In this document: positions 43,470-52,828 of the stretch, piece after piece
How positions within the stretch are numbered: position 1 is the stretch's first letter
Layout of the letters: each line of letters starts with the position of its first letter
NCBI RefSeq assembly: GCF_014698335.1
Contig: NZ_JACJSV010000002.1
Location: forward strand, 1 to 64,000
Length of the DNA stretch: 64,000 nucleotides
Direction: 5' to 3'
From: Microcystis viridis FACHB-1342
GTDB lineage: Bacteria > Cyanobacteriota > Cyanobacteriia > Cyanobacteriales > Microcystaceae
Notes under the pieces: generated by a model
Seen by the model: the letters and a program-made list of their open reading frames with translations, nothing else
The model's database searches: none
Told to the model about the DNA's origin: nothing
Program-made: the position numbers and the translations under genes

Positions 43470-44453
43470 TCAACTATACAAACTAGCCACATATTCACCG
43501 TAGCCATTATAGGGCAGAGTTTCGATAATTTCCCAAGATAAATCACTTCTACTGCCGATAAATTTCTCCGTTGCTTGCGACCAACGGGGATGGGGTTTAC
43601 TGGGGTTGACATTAGCCTCAAAATCGTATTCGTGAGCGTCAATTGTGTTCCAGTAGGTGGCGGGTTGTTTGGCGGTAAATTCAATTTTTACTATCGATTT
43701 TGCCCCTTTAAAACCGTATTTCCAAGGAATAACCATTCGCAAGGGTGCGCCGTGTTGTTTTGGTAAATCATGTCCGAAAATTCCCACAGCAAAGAAAGCT
43801 AATTCGTTGGCCATTTCCTCAATTCTTAAACCTTCTGTATAGGGCCAGGGTAAGGCTCCTAAATGTAATCCTGGCCCCTGGGTAATTTCTGGATCATAAA
43901 AGGAGGTAAAACGGACGAATTTTGCTTCTGGTTTTGGTTCCACTGCCGCAATTAAAGCAGCCATGGGAAAACCAAGCCAAGGTAAGACCATTGACCAAGC
44001 TTCCACACAACGAAAACGATAGATTCTTTCTTCGAGAGGAAAGGTTTTTTTAATAGTATCTATATCGTAGGTCTGGGGATTTTTTACCAATCCTCCCACT
44101 TCTACCATCCAGGGATTCGTCGGTAGTTTCTGCGCTTTTAACCAGATATTTTTCCCCCCTCCGAACTCATAAAAATTGTTATATTTCCCCGCTACAGTTT
44201 CGGCAACTACGGGACGATTTACCGTTAAAAACTGCGGATTTTTGCTGAACCCTTCAATTTTAGGTAATTGCAAACTTTTTTCTAAAGCTTCCGAGGAGGA
44301 GGATTTACCACAAGAAGTTAATAATAGGGAACTTCCCGCAATTCCTGCCCCGATTAACCCCTGTAAAAAGCGACGACGGTTAAAATAAACACTTTCGGAA
44401 GTAACTTCATTTTCGGAAATTTGCCAGGATTTAGCTAAACGAATTAAGACCAT
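43470..44453 (-). CDS. msrP: Protein-methionine-sulfoxide reductase MsrP
   Basis: About 327 residues from the ATG at 44453. A Tat signal (NRRRFLQGLIGAGIAG) is followed by the molybdopterin domain with the metal-ligand Cys in YRFRCVEAWSMVLPW and PWKYGFKGAKSIVKIEF near the C-terminus. MsrP (YedY) repairs oxidised methionines in periplasmic proteins. Its partner MsrQ is not next to it here. The frame is open a further 23 codons upstream, but those residues are not family-like. Confidence 0.93.
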   Translation of the reverse strand: MVLIRLAKSWQISENEVTSESVYFNRRRFLQGLIGAGIAGSSLLLTSCGKSSSSEALEKSLQLPKIEGFSKNPQFLTVNRPVVAETVAGKYNNFYEFGGGKNIWLKAQKLPTNPWMVEVGGLVKNPQTYDIDTIKKTFPLEERIYRFRCVEAWSMVLPWLGFPMAALIAAVEPKPEAKFVRFTSFYDPEITQGPGLHLGALPWPYTEGLRIEEMANELAFFAVGIFGHDLPKQHGAPLRMVIPWKYGFKGAKSIVKIEFTAKQPATYWNTIDAHEYDFEANVNPSKPHPRWSQATEKFIGSRSDLSWEIIETLPYNGYGEYVASLYS

Positions 44454-44538
44454 AATTATCCCCAATTTTATTGACAAAAAAGCAGAGTTATGATATGGGA
44501 TACCACAACTCTGATTGTACAATAGTTTGTCAGTTTTT

Positions 44539-45969
44539 TTAAGAAATTTCGGCGAGCATGGGGGCAGTCACCAGAGGTTCCCGTCGTCCTTTTAAGACCA
44601 TGGGAACTCCTCGCGAGGGAGCAAGGGTGACACCGCGGCGACTGGGTTTTTCAGGGGTATTATTAACTAGAGTTAACTGATAATTGGCCAAAATTGTGGC
44701 GATAGCGATTTTCATCTCGTAGATAGCTAAAACTTCCCCAATACAACGACGCGCTCCACCACCAAAAGGCATATATTCGTAGGGGGTGAATTGTTTTTCT
44801 AAAAAGCGTTCTGGTTTAAAAGTATGGGAATCGGGGAAAGTTTGCTCACGGTGGTGAGCTAGATAAATACAACCCATAAGAATTGTCCCTTTTTCTAAAG
44901 GATAACCATCTAGTTCTACCGGTTCTTGCACTACTCGCGGAAAAGTTAACATTGCCACGGGATGAATGCGTAAAGTTTCCGAACAAACCGCCGAAAGATA
45001 GGGTAATCGAGTTATATCAATGGGGTTAGGATTATCTCCTAAAGTGGCTATTTCTTGGAGAATTTTTGCTTGAATTTCTGGATAGCGATGAGTCCAGTAG
45101 AGCACCCAAGATATAGCGGTGGCGGTGGTTTCATGACCTGCGAATAATAAGGTCATTAATTCATCGCGCAATTCCTTATCGCTCATCGGGTTGCCTTCTT
45201 CATCCCGGGCCGACATCAGTAGTGATAAAATATCGCTACGATTGGGGTTAGGATTAGCTTTTCTTTCGGCAATTTCTGTATAGATAATATCATCAATTTT
45301 TGCTTGGGAACGCTGGTATTTTCCCCAGGGACTCCAAGCACCCAAATCAGACTGCAAAATTGGGAAAAATAACAAAGAAACCATCACCGGAGAGTTAAAA
45401 ATATCGAGCATTTCAGCCAGAATTTTTTTCAGGGTTTGATAACGTTCCCCTTGACTAATTCCAAAAACTGCCTCCATAATTACTTGTAAAGCAATCGCTG
45501 TGGTCGCTGAACGGGCCTTAAAAGGTTGATTTTCGGGCAATTCTGCCATTACTCTTAGGGTAATATCGCGGATTAAATCGCCGTAGAAACGCATTCTTTC
45601 CCCGTGAAAAGGTGGCAATAAAAGCTGACGGCGTTTTTTGTGGATGTCTCCGTCTAACATGATGACGGAATAATCACCAATAATCGGGGCAATAATCCGA
45701 TTGGTTTCCCCCGGTGCCGAAAATTTTTTACGGTCATTAGTTAAAATTTGTTGTAGGGCTGAAGGACTACTGACAAAGATAAAATTATCTACAGTTAAAC
45801 CCACTTTTGCGCTAAAAATATCGCCATGCTTGCGGGCGGCATTTTCCATAAAAGCTACGGGATTAATGATCCATTGTGCCATTTGCAGGAAGGTGGGGAC
45901 TTTGACTTCGGGGAGGATTTTCATAGATTGATTGCTATATCCAATGCTAATTATTTCTAATTGTGACAT
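44539..45969 (-). CDS. Cytochrome P450, CYP110-like
   Basis: About 476 residues. The I-helix AGHETTATAISW, the ExxR motif ETLR, and the haem loop FGGGARRCIGE with the axial Cys are complete. The sequence resembles cyanobacterial CYP110 P450s, which oxidise fatty acids or terpenoids. It has no clear membrane anchor. Three in-frame ATG codons are possible (46002, 45969, 45924); 45969 (MSQLEI) is a compromise, while the domain starts at KVPTFLQM. Neighbour msrP may share a transcript; the gap is 85 bp. Confidence 0.88.
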   Translation of the reverse strand: MSQLEIISIGYSNQSMKILPEVKVPTFLQMAQWIINPVAFMENAARKHGDIFSAKVGLTVDNFIFVSSPSALQQILTNDRKKFSAPGETNRIIAPIIGDYSVIMLDGDIHKKRRQLLLPPFHGERMRFYGDLIRDITLRVMAELPENQPFKARSATTAIALQVIMEAVFGISQGERYQTLKKILAEMLDIFNSPVMVSLLFFPILQSDLGAWSPWGKYQRSQAKIDDIIYTEIAERKANPNPNRSDILSLLMSARDEEGNPMSDKELRDELMTLLFAGHETTATAISWVLYWTHRYPEIQAKILQEIATLGDNPNPIDITRLPYLSAVCSETLRIHPVAMLTFPRVVQEPVELDGYPLEKGTILMGCIYLAHHREQTFPDSHTFKPERFLEKQFTPYEYMPFGGGARRCIGEVLAIYEMKIAIATILANYQLTLVNNTPEKPSRRGVTLAPSRGVPMVLKGRREPLVTAPMLAEIS

Positions 45970-46187
45970 TTTTTCCCCAGAGACGGCAAGGTGTAATATC
46001 AAGTAAACGGCAAAAATTACCCGGCTGTTGCTTGTCTTATCTTCTCAGAAAGACTGGGATTTTCTGGGAATTTTTAGGATTGGCTTTCTGGTCTAAACAA
46101 TGATAATCGGGGTAGAATAGCCCCAGTTCTATTTAATTCGCTTCTGTAGTTCAATCTCTTTTTTTTCATTCCTTATAGGGACTTTTT

Positions 46188-46943
46188 ATGATTATTTCCA
46201 AGTTTTTGCCCTCGGAAAAAACTGTGATTATCAGGCATTTGCTGTTATTAACTACATTTAGCCTTGTTTTTCTCCTGACTACTCCCCCCGCTTTTGCTGT
46301 TGAATCCAGTGCCTCCACTGGTTTTAATCCTCAAACTATTCTTTTCAATGCCTTGACTTGGGTGGATAGTTTGGGGGCTGTGGGAGCGATCGCGTTTATA
46401 ATTATCTATATTCTAGCTACTGTGGCCTTTTTTCCCGGTTCAATCCTGACTTTAGGGGCTGGTGTAGTTTTTGGCGTGGTTTTAGGCTCTTTTTACGTCT
46501 TTATCGGGGCAACTATCGGCGCTACTGCCGCTTTTTTGGTGGGACGTTATCTGGCTAGGGGGTGGGTGGCGGAAAAAATTCAAGGTAATAATAAATTTCA
46601 AGCTATCGATGAAGCTGTGGGGAAAGAAGGTTTAAAAATAGTGCTTTTAACCCGTTTATCTCCCATATTTCCCTTTACTCTGCTCAATTATGCCTATGGT
46701 GTCACCGGGGTTTCTCTGAAAGATTATCTAATAGGTTGCGCGGGCATGATTCCGGGGACAATAATGTATGTCTATATTGGCTCTTTAGCGGGCAGTCTTG
46801 CCACTATCGGGACCTCGGCACCAGCCACTAACCCAGTTTTACTATGGACTATTCGCCTTATTGGTTTTATCGCTACCGTTGCCGTCACCCTCTACGTCAC
46901 AAAAATTGCCCGTCAGGCCCTGGCATCAGTTCTCAGTGAGTAA
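46188..46943 (+). CDS. TVP38/TMEM64 (VTT-domain) membrane protein
   Basis: 251 residues. An N-terminal hydrophobic segment (perhaps a signal) is followed by the SNARE-associated/VTT core: FFPGSILTLGAGVVFGVVLGSFYVFIGATIGATAAFLVGRYLAR, then RLSPIFPFTLLNYAYGVTGVSLKDYLIGCAGMIPGT. This family (DedA-related) moves lipids or affects membrane homeostasis. It is convergent with rnhB; a CCCCACCC/GGGTGGGG hairpin at 46962-46988 follows the stop. Confidence 0.88.
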   Translation: MIISKFLPSEKTVIIRHLLLLTTFSLVFLLTTPPAFAVESSASTGFNPQTILFNALTWVDSLGAVGAIAFIIIYILATVAFFPGSILTLGAGVVFGVVLGSFYVFIGATIGATAAFLVGRYLARGWVAEKIQGNNKFQAIDEAVGKEGLKIVLLTRLSPIFPFTLLNYAYGVTGVSLKDYLIGCAGMIPGTIMYVYIGSLAGSLATIGTSAPATNPVLLWTIRLIGFIATVAVTLYVTKIARQALASVLSE

Positions 46944-46948
46944 ACCCC

Positions 46949-47572
46949 TCAATCGCCATCCCCACCCCACTCCGTCCTTGGGTGGGGACTGACGCGGATT
47001 TGTTGACAGGGACTAAAAGAGAGCCGGTGCTGAGAAGTAAGTCCATGGTTGCCAATCGCTTCTAGGTGTTGAGCAGTGCCATAACCCTTGTGACGAGGGA
47101 GTCCATAATCGGGATAGCGTCCGTGCCAACGAGCAATTAAGTCATCGCGCCAGACTTTGGCCACGATACTAGCCGCCGCAATTACCGGCGATTGTTGGTC
47201 TCCCTGAATTACCGCCTTTTGGGGGATTGACAAATCTTTAATAATGTGCTTGCCATCGATCAAACAGAGACTGGGGGAAAGGGGTAATTTCCCGATAGCT
47301 CTGCTCATTGCCAGTAGAGAGGCATGAAGAATATTCAAGCGATCGATCTCTTTCACCGTAGCATAACCGATGCGACAAACAAAATCCCGTTGTATTTGCG
47401 GGCTCAATTTTTGCCGTTTTTGGGGGCTAAGTTGCTTACTATCCTTCACCCCCAACTCCCACAGCTGCGGAAAACCAGAGGGGACAGTGACCACTACCGC
47501 CGCCACCACGGGGCCAAATAAAGCCCCGCGCCCCACTTCATCGACACCAGCAATTAAGGGTTCTGCGCTCAT
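46949..47572 (-). CDS. rnhB: Ribonuclease HII
   Basis: 207 residues. IAGVDEVGRGALFGPVVAA holds the catalytic Asp-Glu pair; later come ASIVAKVWRD and YPDYGLPRHKGYGTAQHL, all RNase HII signatures. It cleaves RNA in RNA-DNA hybrids and single ribonucleotides. Its start overlaps the end of rne by 4 bp (ATGA), an arrangement kept in many cyanobacteria. Confidence 0.95.
   Translation of the reverse strand: MSAEPLIAGVDEVGRGALFGPVVAAVVVTVPSGFPQLWELGVKDSKQLSPQKRQKLSPQIQRDFVCRIGYATVKEIDRLNILHASLLAMSRAIGKLPLSPSLCLIDGKHIIKDLSIPQKAVIQGDQQSPVIAAASIVAKVWRDDLIARWHGRYPDYGLPRHKGYGTAQHLEAIGNHGLTSQHRLSFSPCQQIRVSPHPRTEWGGDGD
46961..46989 (+). terminator. GC-rich hairpin behind the VTT gene
   Basis: CCCCACCC pairs with GGGTGGGG across a 12-base loop. 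It lies 18 bp past the VTT stop and inside the 3' end of convergent rnhB. No T run follows on the plus strand, so its strength as a terminator is uncertain. Confidence 0.45.
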
Positions 47573-49740
47573 GACTCATCGACAGTGGCGGAGGAACGAC
47601 GACGACGACGACGCAGCACCGCAGTTTCAGCCTCTACTTGTGGCTCCTCCGTCACCTCGGCGCTCACCGGGGTTTCTAAAGGAATGACTTCGCCGAGAAA
47701 AACTGGAGTTTCGGGCGCAATCGGTTCGGGCGTAAAACTCGCTGGCGCACTAGCTTCTTGGTTGATTTCCTGACTAACTTCGCTAGTGGTGGGACGACGA
47801 CGACGGCGCACCAAGGAACGATTTTCGGCTTCCTCGCCAGTTTCCGTCGCCTCTATGGGGGCGGTGGCGGCTGTGTCCTCGGCCTCTAGGGTAGGAGTCA
47901 AGGATATTTCAGGAGTGGCAGCCGTTTCTGGGTTTTCCGCTTCCCTTTCCCCTGGCAGTTTCACGGAAACAATCACCGATTTCGGGTCTTTAAACTCCTT
48001 ATCCACGAGAATCAGGGGAGAAATGCCCATTAAAGAATAAACTTCCTGTTCTACGGGGGTCATTTCCACGGAAACCCGCTCCCGTTCGGTGACGGGGATA
48101 TTTTTGCCAGCACTGGCATCTTCTCCTCGTTTCGAGAGACGGGCGGGGCGTTCTCGTTTTTCCTCAAGGCGTTGGGGTTCTGATTCCGGCTCGATTTCGT
48201 TGTTAACACCGTTAGTAGAGGCTTTTTCGCCCCGTTCCTCTTTGAGTAACAGTTCCGAGGGACGACGACGACGGCGACGGCGAGAATTATTAACCTGTTC
48301 TTGGTAGTTGGGATGGAAGGAAAGATCTATATCTTGGGCGTTTTCTTCGGCCTCAAATTCGGAGAAAACTTCTAGATAGGGTTCGGCCGCCGCAACGCTA
48401 GGAGCGCTCTTATCGGGTAGAACTTTTGTATTAGTCGTAGCGATGACAAGGGTTTCTTTTTCCGCGCGGCTAAGGGTGGGGGTTTCCAGGGCGATGGCGT
48501 TGCCTTCTCCGGGTAGATGGGCTAAATGGCCCAGTCCGCCGCAATGGTCACAGGTTTTGCCGAATAATTCATAAATGTTTTTCCCCTGACGCTTACGAGT
48601 TAATTCCACTAACCCCAATTCCGATAATTGGGCAATCTGGGGCCGGGCTTTATCGCTTTTCAGGGCTTTATTAAACAATTCCAGCAGTTTCAACTGGTCG
48701 CGACGGGAATCCATATCGATGAAGTCCACCACCACCACACCGCCGATATTTCTCAAGCGCAGTTGTCGAGCGATTTCTGTGGCAGCCTCGCTATTAGTCC
48801 AGAGTACGGTTTCCCGGGCCGTGGCCGAACGGGTAAAGGAACCGGAGTTAACATCAATTACCGTTAAAGCTTCCGTCGGTTCGATGATAATGTAGCCGCC
48901 GGAGGGTAAATCAACCCGGGGTTTCAGGGCCTCGCGAATGGCGGCGTTAACCCGGAAATAGTCGAGAATTGGCTGGGTTTCCCGATGGGAGTCGATATAA
49001 ACCCCTTCGAGAGCTTTGCCGCCGCCCCAGTTCGTCAATTGCTGTTTAACTCGTTTTACCGCCATCGGGTTATCCACAACAATGCGATTGACATCGGCAC
49101 TGTACATATCCCGCAAAACCCTTTGAATAAAGTCATCATCGCGGTTCAGCAGGGCCGGGGCGCGGCTGCTGACGGCCATCTGTTGGATGCTCTCCCACTG
49201 TTTTTGCAGAAATTCCAAATCCTCGATAATCGCCTCTTCCGCTTTACCTTCGGCCTCGGTGCGTACCAGCAACCCCATCCCCGCCGGTTTGACCAAAATC
49301 CCTAAAGCTCGTAAACGGGAGCGCTCGTCTTCACTGCGGATGCGACGGGAAAGATTCACCCCGCGACCATTGGGCATCAATACCAGATAACGACCGGGGA
49401 GAGTGACATTTCCCGTTAGTCGCGGTCCTTTATTGCCAGTGGGTTCTTTCATTACCTGTACCAGCACTTTTTGCTGGGGGGCCAGTAATTCCGTGATAGC
49501 ACCGGCGGTTTTTTTCAGTCTTAGGGGACCCAGGTCGGTGACATGGATAAAGCCATTGCGTTCCGCATCGCCAATATTGACGAAGGCTGCATCTATCCCG
49601 GGGATGACGTTTTCTACTAATCCTAGATAGATGTCGGCCACCTGTTGATTACCTGTGGCTACAACTAATTCCTGAATTTGATCTTCCCAAAAAACAGCCG
49701 CTATATGGTGTTGTTCGGCTATGATTATTTGTTTTGGCAT
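47569..49740 (-). CDS. rne: Ribonuclease E/G
   Basis: 723 residues. The N-terminal S1 RNA-binding part (IYLGLVENVIPGIDAAFVNIG) precedes the 5' sensor and catalytic region (VIDVNSGSFT, VVVDFIDMDSRRDQ) and the Zn-link CDHCGG. The C-terminal 260 residues are low complexity with four RRRRR blocks. The last residues, RRRRRRSSA, match the short arginine-rich tail that I recall as the PNPase-binding site in cyanobacterial RNase E. It starts the mRNA decay machine. The long leader before 49740 is typical. Confidence 0.94.
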   Translation of the reverse strand: MPKQIIIAEQHHIAAVFWEDQIQELVVATGNQQVADIYLGLVENVIPGIDAAFVNIGDAERNGFIHVTDLGPLRLKKTAGAITELLAPQQKVLVQVMKEPTGNKGPRLTGNVTLPGRYLVLMPNGRGVNLSRRIRSEDERSRLRALGILVKPAGMGLLVRTEAEGKAEEAIIEDLEFLQKQWESIQQMAVSSRAPALLNRDDDFIQRVLRDMYSADVNRIVVDNPMAVKRVKQQLTNWGGGKALEGVYIDSHRETQPILDYFRVNAAIREALKPRVDLPSGGYIIIEPTEALTVIDVNSGSFTRSATARETVLWTNSEAATEIARQLRLRNIGGVVVVDFIDMDSRRDQLKLLELFNKALKSDKARPQIAQLSELGLVELTRKRQGKNIYELFGKTCDHCGGLGHLAHLPGEGNAIALETPTLSRAEKETLVIATTNTKVLPDKSAPSVAAAEPYLEVFSEFEAEENAQDIDLSFHPNYQEQVNNSRRRRRRRPSELLLKEERGEKASTNGVNNEIEPESEPQRLEEKRERPARLSKRGEDASAGKNIPVTERERVSVEMTPVEQEVYSLMGISPLILVDKEFKDPKSVIVSVKLPGEREAENPETAATPEISLTPTLEAEDTAATAPIEATETGEEAENRSLVRRRRRPTTSEVSQEINQEASAPASFTPEPIAPETPVFLGEVIPLETPVSAEVTEEPQVEAETAVLRRRRRRSSATVDES

Positions 49741-50240
49741 TCAATTTCCTCAATCTTTCGGTTTCAAAAGCGACGGACCATGGGCTATTTGTCTATGCTT
49801 TGAGGCTACTTCCGGAAATCTGGTCTTGTTAAGAAAGTTCTAAGAAGATGAGTCCGCATCGTTAAAGCCTCATCTTGATATTCATCTGCCCCCCAGACGT
49901 GGGAACTGAGTCTTGGTTTCAGTTGTTAAGTCTGTTTGGCAAGTGCCGGCTTGACCCACAATTGGACAAGCACAGCTAGGAGACGAGATTTTCAATTAAT
50001 CCCTGAGTCTTGCTCGATAACAGCATTTTTTATCCGTTTCCGCCGGTTCTGTCTATCAGAATCTAGGAAAAAAGGAGTTTTTGAGTTACTCCCCTCGGCA
50101 ACAGGTTTCTGTGGAAGGGAAAATAGCGCACTTTTCGATTTTCCAAAAACCACGATTCTTTTAAGAAATGCTTTAATCGAGTCTTATAGACGACTATAAC
50201 TCACTCGGTCACTCTCTGACAAGACGATAATCGGGGAAAA
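49741..50240. other. rne leader region, no gene
   Basis: About 500 bp upstream of rne. The ORF on the plus strand at 49936 has no family features and is not kept. Cyanobacterial rne transcripts often have a long, U-rich leader used for self-cleavage; TTTTTGAGTTACTCC-like tracts in 50060-50170 would be candidates. No promoter is claimed. Confidence 0.4.
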
Positions 50241-50283
50241 ATGATCGATTAACAGTTGACTGGAGATACTGACCATAAAGCAC

Positions 50284-50380
50284 TAAGGGACTTGCGTGGG
50301 AATAATATCCCAGCCAGAAAATCGCTCTGTAGAAGAATCAGACCGGCCAGATGGCATATTATCAAAGCGCAAGTCCCTTA
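50284..50380 (+). repeat. Dispersed MITE family D, copy 1
   Basis: 97 bp with near-perfect terminal inverted repeats TAAGGGACTTGCG and CGCAAGTCCCTTA. The interior (GTGGGAATAATATCCCAGCC) holds a second palindrome. A copy of the same size lies at 54322. A 22-bp right-end fragment is at 50521-50542. Between them sit GGGCGCAAGC/GCATTGCGCCC and GGGGCGAACTGCGTTCGCCC hairpins. No gene in 50241-50547. Confidence 0.9.
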
Positions 50381-50547
50381 GCTGCGGAGGCGCTCGAAGG
50401 CTCTCCCCCTACTTAGAGTGATCAGCAAACCTGAACGCTCGGAGGGCGCAAGCATTGCGCCCCTACAGTAACGGATTTTGTCCACAATGTAGGGGCGAAC
50501 TGCGTTCGCCCAAAAGGTAGATTATCAAAGCGCAAGTCCCTAAATAA

Positions 50548-51303
50548 TTACTCATAATCTAGTATGACCTGCACCCATTTGGGCGGACGAGGAATCGGAT
50601 TACCGAGGCGATCAAGAACTAATAACGCCACTAAATGCACGGCAAATAAGTATAATAAACTATTGACAAATATGCCCACAACTGCTATCGATTGCACTTG
50701 CAGCAGCGTCGGTTTAGCGAGAATCCCTAACTGGGTGAAAATCCAATCAATAAAATTAGTCGCTTGGGTAATCACATATAACCAGAGATTTTCGCCTAAA
50801 AGAATTGAAAACAGCCAAAAACGAAAGAATAAACCAAAAGCCCCCAACAGTCCCCCAGTCAAGATAGAAAATTCCCAGCGCGCACCCCGGCGCCAGCATA
50901 GCCCCAATTGTACCCCCATCAAGCCGTGGGGAATCAAAAAGACAATACTGCGAGTCGGTCCCATCAACACCGACAAAAGTAAACTAGAAACTAATGCTGT
51001 CATCCAAGCACAGCGAGCGCCCCAACGTAAATAGGCTAAAGCGATAGGAATCGGGAAGAAAACCCTTAATAACGGTCCGAGGGGAAAATAATAATCAATT
51101 AACCAGATTAAACTGGTAGCACTGGCCAAAAAAGCCGTCTCCACCGTGATCAGGGTAGAGATAGACTTGAGGGGAGATGGTTGGATAGGTTTAGCAGTGG
51201 GTTTATCTAGGGGTTTCCCTTCTTCCCCGAGATCTACCCAATTGGTTTCATCTATTGTCTCTTCTGAGGATTGAGCGGGAGCATTAGCGTTAGAATCGTT
51301 CAT
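50548..51303 (-). CDS. DUF2232 membrane protein
   Basis: 251 residues. A polar N-terminus (about 45) precedes six or so membrane helices: LITVETAFLASATSLIWLID, PIALAYLRWGARCAWM, SIVFLIPHGLMGVQLGL, GLLGAFGLFFRFWLF and others. PIALAYLRWGA and HGLMGVQLG fit the DUF2232 (YybS-like) family of membrane proteins. Role unknown. It ends just before repeats; its own promoter is likely in 51304-51390. Confidence 0.78.
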   Translation of the reverse strand: MNDSNANAPAQSSEETIDETNWVDLGEEGKPLDKPTAKPIQPSPLKSISTLITVETAFLASATSLIWLIDYYFPLGPLLRVFFPIPIALAYLRWGARCAWMTALVSSLLLSVLMGPTRSIVFLIPHGLMGVQLGLCWRRGARWEFSILTGGLLGAFGLFFRFWLFSILLGENLWLYVITQATNFIDWIFTQLGILAKPTLLQVQSIAVVGIFVNSLLYLFAVHLVALLVLDRLGNPIPRPPKWVQVILDYE

Positions 51304-51390
51304 TCTATCAGTTATCCGGTGGTCGGTACGGGTTGGCCGGCTATCCTTAGCTTAGACTTGCGACTCCCAGTCAGGCAAGAGGCAAAAAAT

Positions 51391-51776
51391 AAGTAGGTAG
51401 GTGTTAACAATTGTCAACCCCCCTGATTAAGGGGATCGAACCTAAAATCTATCTTTAATTTAATTAGGGCTTGCTGAATAAATGTGAAATTTAGGCAAGG
51501 TAAGGGTTTTGTGGTTTTTCTCGCGAAACAGCTGCAAGATTTTGAGAGAATCGTGCTTCCAAACCTTGCGTCTTCATCAGATTTTCTATCCGAATGCTTC
51601 GCCCGTACTTTTTGCCGCAAACCCTAATTATAACCAGCTACTTAGTTCCGCCATAGAACTCCCTTGAGCCATCTTGCACACTTTTCTCTTTTTGTCAAAT
51701 TTTATGTTAAGAAAGATGTAACGAATGAATAGCTTAATAAGGAGGAATCTGATAATTTTTAACACCTACCCACTTA
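51391..51776. repeat. Nested element: family F ends with family C inside
   Basis: Outer ends: AAGTAGGTAGGTGTTAA at 51391 and TTAACACCTACCCACTTA at 51759, inverted. Within, family C copy 2 (51466-51625) has ends AGGGCTTGCTGAATAAAT and GCCGCAAACCCT. So one mobile repeat is inserted in another. The only ORF across it (51414-51620) is repeat-derived. This fills the gap between the DUF2232 and rbgA genes. Confidence 0.75.
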
Positions 51777-51827
51777 GCTATCTAGGGACTATTCCTGATA
51801 AGATCTAATTTTATACTCCCATCTCCC

Positions 51828-52667
51828 ATGTCGTTAATTCAATGGTATCCCGGTCATATTGCCAAAGCGGAAAGAAAACTAAAGGAACATCTTAAACTCG
51901 TGGATGTGGTCCTAGAAGTGCGCGATGCTCGCATTCCCTTAGCTTCTCATCATCCCCAGGTGGACGATTGGATTGGCAATAAACCGCGCTTATTAATCTT
52001 AAATCGTCTCGATATGATTCCCGAATCTGCCCAGCAACAATGGGTAACATGGTTTAAAAGTCAAGGAGAAACCGTCTATTTTACTAACGCTAAACAGGGA
52101 GAAAGAGTTAAAGCAATTATCAAAGCGGCGGAAAAAATTGGCGATGAAATTAACCAAAAACGTCAACTAAGAGGAATGTTACCGCGTCCAGTGCGGGCCG
52201 TGGTGATTGGGTTTCCCAATGTGGGTAAATCTGCCCTGATTAACCGTTTATTGGGGCGAAAAGTCGTTGCCAGCGCCCGCAGGGCCGGAGTAACGCGACA
52301 ATTACAATGGGTACGAATTTCCGACACCTTAGAATTATTAGACGCGCCGGGGGTGATTCCTTCCCGTTTAGAAAATCAAAAGGATGCGGTGAAATTAGCT
52401 ATCTGTGAGGATATTGGGGATGCTGGTTATGATAACCAAAGGATAGCGGCGGCTTTTGTCGATTTATTAATAGAATTACAGTATGAAGGACTTTTACAAT
52501 CTCGTTATGGGTTGAATACTCTAGACATAACCGGGGAGGATTTTATCGAAAAATTGGCCAATCTCAAATATCAAGAAGATAAAGAAAGGGCAGCCATGCA
52601 GTTACTCAATGATTTTCGTAAGGGAATAATCGGGGCTATCCCCTTAGAATTGCCCCCTTCCTCTTGA
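51828..52667 (+). CDS. rbgA: Ribosome biogenesis GTPase YlqF/RbgA
   Basis: 279 residues, circularly permuted GTPase. Order is G4-like NRLD (LLILNRLDM), then G1 GFPNVGKSALINRLLGRK, then G3 DAPG and a C-terminal helical domain. WYPGHIAKAERKLKEHLKLVDVVLEVRDARIP at the start is typical YlqF. It assists 50S assembly. Downstream gltD has its own leader of about 160 bp. Confidence 0.95.
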   Translation: MSLIQWYPGHIAKAERKLKEHLKLVDVVLEVRDARIPLASHHPQVDDWIGNKPRLLILNRLDMIPESAQQQWVTWFKSQGETVYFTNAKQGERVKAIIKAAEKIGDEINQKRQLRGMLPRPVRAVVIGFPNVGKSALINRLLGRKVVASARRAGVTRQLQWVRISDTLELLDAPGVIPSRLENQKDAVKLAICEDIGDAGYDNQRIAAAFVDLLIELQYEGLLQSRYGLNTLDITGEDFIEKLANLKYQEDKERAAMQLLNDFRKGIIGAIPLELPPSS

Positions 52668-52828
52668 AATCGCCTATTTTTAACTCAATAGTTAATTAAC
52701 CAATTTGTCAAAATTACCGCCTGTTAGTCCACTGAGCTGCCGATAAGATTAAAGAAATCGGTAAAGTTGCGGGGATCGATCGAACTGTGAAGGAAGATAG
52801 GGAATAAACGACAGAGATAACAAAGACT

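Noticed and set aside
47585-48307. Several plus-strand frames inside rne
   Set aside because: They arise from the low-complexity Arg and Glu/Ala-rich C-terminus of RNase E read in reverse and show no independent features.
49936-50199. 87-codon plus-strand frame in the rne leader
   Set aside because: Residue composition is random and no ribosome site or family motif is present.
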